Shown here: positions 31,843-36,767 of the stretch, piece after piece | Position numbering within the stretch: the first letter of the stretch is position 1 | Layout: every line of letters begins with the position of its first letter | Made by a program: the position numbers and the translations under genes | Notes under the pieces: model-generated | Database searches by the model: none | The model's input: the letters and a program-made list of their open reading frames with translations, nothing else | What the model was told of the DNA's origin: nothing | Assembly: GCA_003667245.1 (NCBI GenBank) | Contig: RCNN01000205.1 | Span: 1 to 36,767 of the forward strand | Length of the DNA: 36,767 nt | Reading direction: 5' to 3' | Source: Heterostelium multicystogenum | Lineage: Eukaryota; Evosea; Eumycetozoa; Acytosteliales; Acytosteliaceae

Positions 31843-33880
31843 TCACTCAAGAGGAGATTGTTCATCGGTTGCAGCCATTTTTAGTTCTTCGATCATTTGT
31901 TTTGGATATATTCTTTGATTGTCCCAAATATTGAGTACCTTGACAACCTTGTCTTGATTTTCAGGTGTCTCTCCTGCACTTGTGGAGGCTATAATAAATG
32001 GTAAATAATCTTTGATGGCGTCGGCAAACTCATCGAGTTGGTCTCCTTTTCTTCTTCCCAAGCAATTGTGGAGCGAATCGTTTAGTACATAAAGAATATT
32101 AAGCTTCTGTGCAAACTTTAGATGTCCTGATTGATGTGTAGTTGTAATAATCGATATAATTTCCAATGCATGTTGTATATGATTAATTATCCATGTCTTA
32201 CAAGACTAGTAAACAGAGAAATAAGAAAAAAGTTAGTAACACAAAGTTGGCTTGTATGAAGTGAGTGAACCTACAGTGATCGATCCCTTTGATAAATTTA
32301 ATTTTCTAGCATATCTTTAAACTCTTGCACTTGTTGTTCATTTAAATAAGATTGTTGTTGGGGTGGATTAAATTCATTTTGTTGTTGTTGTTGTTGTTGT
32401 TGTTGCTGTTGTTGCTCTTGTATTTGTTGTTGTGATGGTGGTACAAATTGATTTATTTGGTTAGTATTTCTATCGGATGAATGTGCTGTGATAATTGAGT
32501 ATAAATTTGGTTAGTATTCGTTTTAAATATATGATCTTAAAATAATCATACCATCAGGATTCTTAATGGTCCATAGCTTCCAACGATAATAATCATGATT
32601 AGGATGTGAAGTTCCCAAAAAGTCGAATTGTGGATTGTTTTTCTGCTTTTCTTGTGTGTAGGATTCGAAACGTGGACCATTCTTGGCAACGTACGTCGCA
32701 AACTTATCTATAATAGTCTGTAAAAGCTGCACTGGCTGGCGGTGCTGCTGGTAGGGGATTACCGTTGTGATCTCTATTTTGATACTCGCCATGATCTCTG
32801 TCTCTATCTCTATCTCTGTCTCTGTCTCTGTCTCTATCTCTATCTCTGAATCGATCTCTGAATCCTCCTCTCTCGGAACGATCACGATCCACCGAATCTA
32901 TCTTCACGGTCACCATGACGATCGAATCCCTTTTTGAAACCATCACCATCGGACTCTCTTCTGAAATTGATTGCAAGATTCAAACCGTGGAAGTTACGTC
33001 CGTGGATTGCACTCTTGGCTACTATAGCTGTCTCGACATCCATGAAGCTGACAAATGCGCACTGACGACTTGAACAATACACGAACATATTCAACTTTTC
33101 CAATTGTCTCAAATAGCTCTCTAAGATTGTCCTCTGTAACTGACATTGCAACATTTCCAATCCAAAGATTCTTGCAAGGTGGATTTTGAACATCAACTCC
33201 TGCTGCCTCTTTGGACTCTGCTTTTCCAAATCCTAGTTTAAGTGGCAAACCACGTAGCATTGCACCATTCAACTCATACTGTGCCTGTATCGAAGCACTC
33301 AACTCTGCATATGTAATGAATGAATATCGCTTCGATGGCACCAACTTGACATACTTGATGTATCCGAACGTTCCAAACATCTTACGAATCTCCTCCTCAG
33401 TTGCCTCAGGGTGAGTATTTCCAGCCCAAATAACACGAGAGGGTTGAGAAGAGCCAGCTCCTTTGCCTCCACCATGTTGACCTCCCTGATACTGATTTTG
33501 TGCATTACCGCTTGCATCATATGAATATTGATTGTAATCTATTGTTTAGGAGAAATAGGTTCAATGTTAGAATAATCGAGTGTTACAGTTGCTGTAAAAA
33601 TCAACTTACCTGGGTTCTCTGATTGTTGTTGTGCAGCCTGTTGATACTGAGCATAGTATGCAGCATAGGCAGCAGGGTCTTGGTAATAGGCAGCTGCGGC
33701 GTTGGCAGTTGTTTCATCATATCCTTGAGCAGCATAATATGCACTGTAATCATACTGTTGGTCGGCCTCTTTGCCATCGCCACTGGTCGTAGTAGTGGTG
33801 GTGGAAGCAGGATCATGTGAAGTCTTTTGCTTCTTTAGAAACTGCTCCATAAAGCTACCATCATTTGTAAAAGTATTCAT
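31843..33880 (-). CDS. RRM-RRM-SURP-CID protein, U2 snRNP-associated splicing factor type (U2SURP/CHERP-like)
   Basis: ATG at 33878-33880 begins MNTFTNDGSFMEQFLKKQKT, then Tyr/Ala/Gln-rich low complexity and an intron. RRM1 (about 33215-33445): RVIWAGNTHPEATEEEIRKM and RYSFITYAELSASIQAQYEL. RRM2 (about 32945-33165): NLWIGNVAMSVTEDNLRELF and CAFVSFMDVETAIVAKSA. An Arg-Asp repeat follows (about 32794-32861). The SURP/SWAP module (about 32575-32710) reads KFATYVAKNGPRFESYTQEK and FLGTSHPNHDYYRWKLW. A polyglutamine stretch (about 32379-32433) leads to a CID domain (about 31900-32200): FAQKLNILYVLNDSLHNCLG and DKVVKVLNIWDNQRIYP. SURP plus CID occurs in human U2SURP (with one RRM) and CHERP; CID domains bind the phosphorylated Pol II tail. 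Expected role is coupling splicing to transcription in the nucleus. Frame breaks are near 33075, 32890 and 32730. Confidence 0.88.
32379..32433 (-). repeat. Polyglutamine-coding CAA/CAG tract
   Basis: Reads on the minus strand as mostly CAA with a few CAG codons, encoding about 16 Gln with a single Glu, between the SURP and CID domains. Confidence 0.85.
32794..32861 (-). repeat. Hexanucleotide repeat GA(C/T)AGA coding Arg-Asp dipeptides
   Basis: About ten near-perfect 6-base units encode an alternating Arg-Asp run, an RD/RE-type region common in splicing factors. Unit number is likely polymorphic. Confidence 0.88.
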
Positions 33881-34171
33881 CTCTGCTATTATCTATCTAT
33901 CTATCTATCTATTTATTTATATCAAAAACCTAATACAAAGATAGATAATAAATTGCAACTAAGATCTATCTTATATATATCTATGTGTATATCTTTGAAT
34001 TTCAAAAATAACAATAAACTAATAATAATAATAATAATATGAAAAAAACAATGTATTTTAATAATAAATATAACAGTACAAGTTGCACTCGCAAACACAA
34101 TAATATTTTTTTTGATTTTTATGTCAAAAAAAACTAAAAAAAAACCAAAAGGTTAAGAGGTTTGTGGTATA
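33881..34171. other. AT-rich intergenic spacer with (AAT)n and A runs
   Basis: Upstream region of the SURP/CID gene and 3' flank of the decayed gene. It has (AATAAT)n at 34019-34040. No gene seen. Confidence 0.65.
33890..33912. repeat. (TAGA)n microsatellite in the leader of the SURP/CID gene
   Basis: On the gene's sense strand this reads TAGA repeated about five times, ending roughly ten bases before the start codon. Confidence 0.85.
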
Positions 34172-34979
34172 TCAAAGACTTGCAATCTCTGCGTCCTTCT
34201 GTTGCAGTGATTCTTTTATTGACTTATTTAATGAGTCTATGAAGATTTTTATTATAACTTGCAATGATTTAAGAAATATTGTTTTCTTTGACTTTTTTAT
34301 TTTCTGTTTTTTTCAATACAATTCTCAACAAGAGCATTATACATTTTGGATCGTTGACATTTTCCGTTATTTTCTCCTTGAAGTCTGCCAGATCATATAA
34401 TCGAATTGATTCTCTGTAAAATGAATTCAACAATTTCATCTTCTTTTTTTTGATATAATAATAAAGATAATTACTTGGATATCTTTGGCGTAATCTGGAT
34501 ACTTCTCTAAGAGACAGTCGATTGTATCCATGTGACCTGCTTTGGTCAAAGCTTCTCTAATATTCTCAGGAGTACAATTACAATCACTTCTATTTTCATC
34601 GAAAAAAAAACAAAACATCAAATATTTCCAGTTTGTCAAAGTCATCGCCTGAGGATATTAACAATGGAGTAAAGAAATGACTGGATGGATCATAGAAAAT
34701 TTCTTTGTTGATTTAAATGAATTCACCAGCCTTAAAGTTATTTGTGATCAGAGATACAAAAGTATTTTCAAGAAGGACTCCAACACTGTGCACCAAGGTA
34801 AAGCTCAGTGTGTTATTCCATGATGGATTTCTAAATATGATCAATTGGTTCCAAGAGAATAACATCCAGAGTGTATTCATACTCAATCGATGACTCTGAC
34901 TTATGAGAATTAAATTCTTGTTAACATCCAGGACATCATGTGATTAAAAATGAAAATCTGTCTCCTTGATCAAAGGCAT
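34172..34979 (-). pseudogene. Probable decayed gene of unknown family
   Basis: A single minus-strand frame from ATG 34977-34979 (MPLIKETDFHF) stays protein-like to about 34600 but contains TAA stops at about 34944-34946 and 34727-34729. Readable parts include SHDVLDVNKNLILISQSHRL, NPSWNNTLSFTLVHSVGVLL and SHFFTPLLISSGDDFDKLEI. A run of nine T (34602-34610) then shifts into DENRSDCNCTPENIREALTK and DTIDCLLEKYPDYAKDIQ, followed by a possible intron and helical, Lys-rich sequence ending LQQKDAEIASL (stop 34172). Unlike the other broken genes, the stops are not cured by a frame change, since the same frame resumes. So it is either a pseudogene or has unrecognised introns. I do not recognise the protein. 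Confidence 0.45.
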
Positions 34980-35454
34980 TTTGTTTCGTGGCCAAACAAT
35001 ATATACTTGTATTTTACTTAAGTACAAAACTCATTGGGTGTTGTTATTGTTGTTCTGAGGGACTTGGAATTTTACTTTTACAATTTATTTATTCAAGTGA
35101 AACAAACTGTTAAGATAAATAATTAGATATAACAAGAAATCAAAAATAAATAGTGCTCTTTAAAAATTACCCCTTTTGATGAACTTTACTTTCGATTCTT
35201 GTGAAATTGATTTTTTTATTTTTTTTCATCTTTTTTTTATTTTTAAATTTTGTTTTGTTTTTTTTTATGCTGGTGCCACCACTTTAAAGAATTGAGAAAA
35301 AAATAGTAGTTTTTTTTTGACTTTGTTGTTGAATATAGACACATACAGTAATTTTAACGAGAGATTATTAAACATCATCATCATCACCGTAGAAGTCCCA
35401 ATAGCAGCACTGCAAAGTCAATATATAATACACCGATCATACAGATAGACAAAG
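34980..35454. other. AT-rich intergenic spacer upstream of eIF3f
   Basis: T-rich stretches at 35207-35265 and 35308-35318, and a CATCATCATCA run at about 35374. No credible coding sequence. Shared upstream region of the decayed gene (leftward) and eIF3f (rightward). Confidence 0.65.
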
Positions 35455-36758
35455 ATGCAATCAGAGAAATCAATCTTTTCACCAAATCAACTCACTGTCA
35501 AAGTACACCCAGTTGTCATTTTTCAATATACTGGACCACTACATCAGAAGACACGAAGGTCAAGATAGAGTTATTGGTACTCTTTTGGGTTATAACAATG
35601 ATGGTGTCGTAGAAATCAAAAACAGTTTCCCAGTTGTACATTCTGAAGGTGATCAAGTATGTTGCCGATCAAATACAAGCATAGTATCAAATTACATCTA
35701 TAGATTGCATCATACCTATTCGACTAGATCAGATCTTCAAGCAATTAAGTCAAATCAAATCAATCAAATCAATCCTATGATCATCAAGGAAACTAGCTGT
35801 ATCAACCCAATCAATCTATGGATGGATATTTGGACTAGACAACCAATAGATTATATTTGCTGCTCGTGATGATTGATCACCGGCATTTGGTCAAATGTCC
35901 AAAGATTCGGATATCCCAAGGATAGATTGGATTGACTTGGCTTATTTGGAGAGATCTAATCGAGTGGTATTTTAGATGTGATTGATATGATTATTTTGAT
36001 GAATACAAGAATCTCACTTATAATGTATATTAATGTAATGATCTATCAAAATTCAAATCTATAGATTGCAGTTTGAAATGGAATTCCACAGAAGATGTTA
36101 GATTTACATTTGAAAGTCATCTCCACGTGAACCAATCATCGGTTGGTACGCAACCGGATGCGGATATCAATGAAAACTCTGTTATTATTATAATTTTTAC
36201 CGTGAGGAGATGAATGGATCACCCATTTCACTTGACCCGTCGACACTGGTCTCACCAACGACACAATGGGTATCCACGCCTACCAAGCACCACTCACTCA
36301 GCGAGCACCCAGACTCATCTTTGGGTAGTTACTTCACACCATTGCCATTGGAAATCCTCACTTTCGAAGCAGAGAATGCCGGTCTCGATGCATTTGACCG
36401 CTTGCCAACCGTTCACTCACTGACACCATTGTCGCCGACTCTGAACAACAGTCATCGATCTCATTGCTCTCCGAACTAGAGTCACTTCAAGGATCACTCT
36501 CCAAGTTGGATCAAATGTTGGACTCTGTTGCACAATATATATTTCCGCCGTCGAGAAGGGTGAGATCCAAGGTGATCCACGTATCGGTCGTTTCCTCGCC
36601 AAGACCATCCAAGCATTGCCCAAATCAAATACCCACGTCATGGAAAAGGTTATCAACAACAGTGTCAAGGATCTCCTTATGATCGTTTATATTTCTTCAT
36701 TGACCCGTTCACAATTGGCTTGTTGCCGAAAAAAGTACGTCAAAGTTTAAATTTTTAA
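35455..36758 (+). CDS. eif3F: Eukaryotic translation initiation factor 3 subunit F
   Basis: Subunit of the eIF3 complex that promotes 43S/48S initiation complex formation in the cytosol. The ATG at 35455-35457 begins MQSEKSIFSPNQLTVKVHPV. The MPN domain runs through ILDHYIRRHEGQDRVIGTLL and GVVEIKNSFPVVHSEGDQ, then a GTATGT donor (about 35660). The intron ends at ATCTATAG (about 36063), leading to EFHRR, PREPIIGWYATG and, farther on, EEMNGSPI and GLTNDTMGIHAY. The C-terminal part reads ISLLSELESLQGSLSKLDQM, GDPRIGRFLAKTIQALPKS and VKDLLMIVYISSLTRSQL, matching the eIF3f helical tail. As in other eIF3f proteins, no JAMM metalloprotease site (HxH...D) is seen. The end is either RQSLNF (stop 36756-36758) or CRKKYVKV (stop 36748-36750). 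Frame breaks lie at the T5 run near 35518 and near 36100, 36180, 36225, 36300, 36425, 36540 and 36720. Confidence 0.95.
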
Positions 36759-36767
36759 ACTAATAAA

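Noticed and set aside
1..36767. CRISPR arrays, bacterial operons, insertion sequences, intact retrotransposons or viral genes
   Set aside because: None seen: no regularly spaced repeats, no transposase, integrase, reverse transcriptase or capsid-like sequence in any frame I could read.

Overview
This window is nuclear DNA of a social amoeba (Dictyostelia); the species cannot be fixed from sequence alone. The evidence is compact genes with short GT-AG introns, strongly AT-rich spacers full of poly-T and simple repeats, Asn/Gln/Ser/Thr tracts, an FNIP-repeat F-box gene (a family expanded in dictyostelids), and moderate-GC codon choice in conserved genes. I see 15 probable protein genes, one probable decayed gene and one tRNA gene.

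Layout. 1-11.4 kb is all minus strand: a large glycogen-debranching/GH13-like gene with a disordered N-terminal half (3' end outside the window), an ER membrane FKBP prolyl isomerase, a Rho/Rac GTPase with a long charged tail, and a LARP4-type La-module RNA-binding protein. A 3-kb non-coding stretch separates the LARP4-like start from the divergent scsA gene (succinyl-CoA ligase alpha). 15.9-19.3 kb holds a GH85 cytosolic endo-beta-N-acetylglucosaminidase, converging on a tiny acidic tail-anchored protein. 20.0-21.5 kb holds calcineurin B (cnbA) and the proteasome-assembly chaperone PSMG3, then a tRNA-Asp(GTC) gene and 1.1 kb of unexplained AT-rich DNA. 22.9-26.1 kb holds a secreted beta-helix (Pmp-like) protein with an EGF-like end and a small multi-pass membrane protein. 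26.3-33.9 kb is minus strand: an importin-5-like HEAT protein, an F-box/FNIP protein and an RRM-RRM-SURP-CID splicing factor. 34.2-35.0 kb carries a probable pseudogene, and eIF3f (plus strand) closes the window.

The genes do not form a pathway. Most are housekeeping functions: TCA cycle, translation initiation, mRNA binding, splicing, nuclear import, proteasome assembly, Ca2+ signalling, ER folding and glycan turnover. The beta-helix and FNIP genes are the lineage-specific elements.

Nearly every conserved gene is broken by one-base frameshifts. Where conserved protein sequence lets me locate the break exactly, it sits in a homopolymer that is one base too long or short, and the tRNA acceptor stem also has one extra C. 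I read this as sequencing/assembly error, not biology, so gene coordinates below are outer limits of genes whose internal frames are interrupted.
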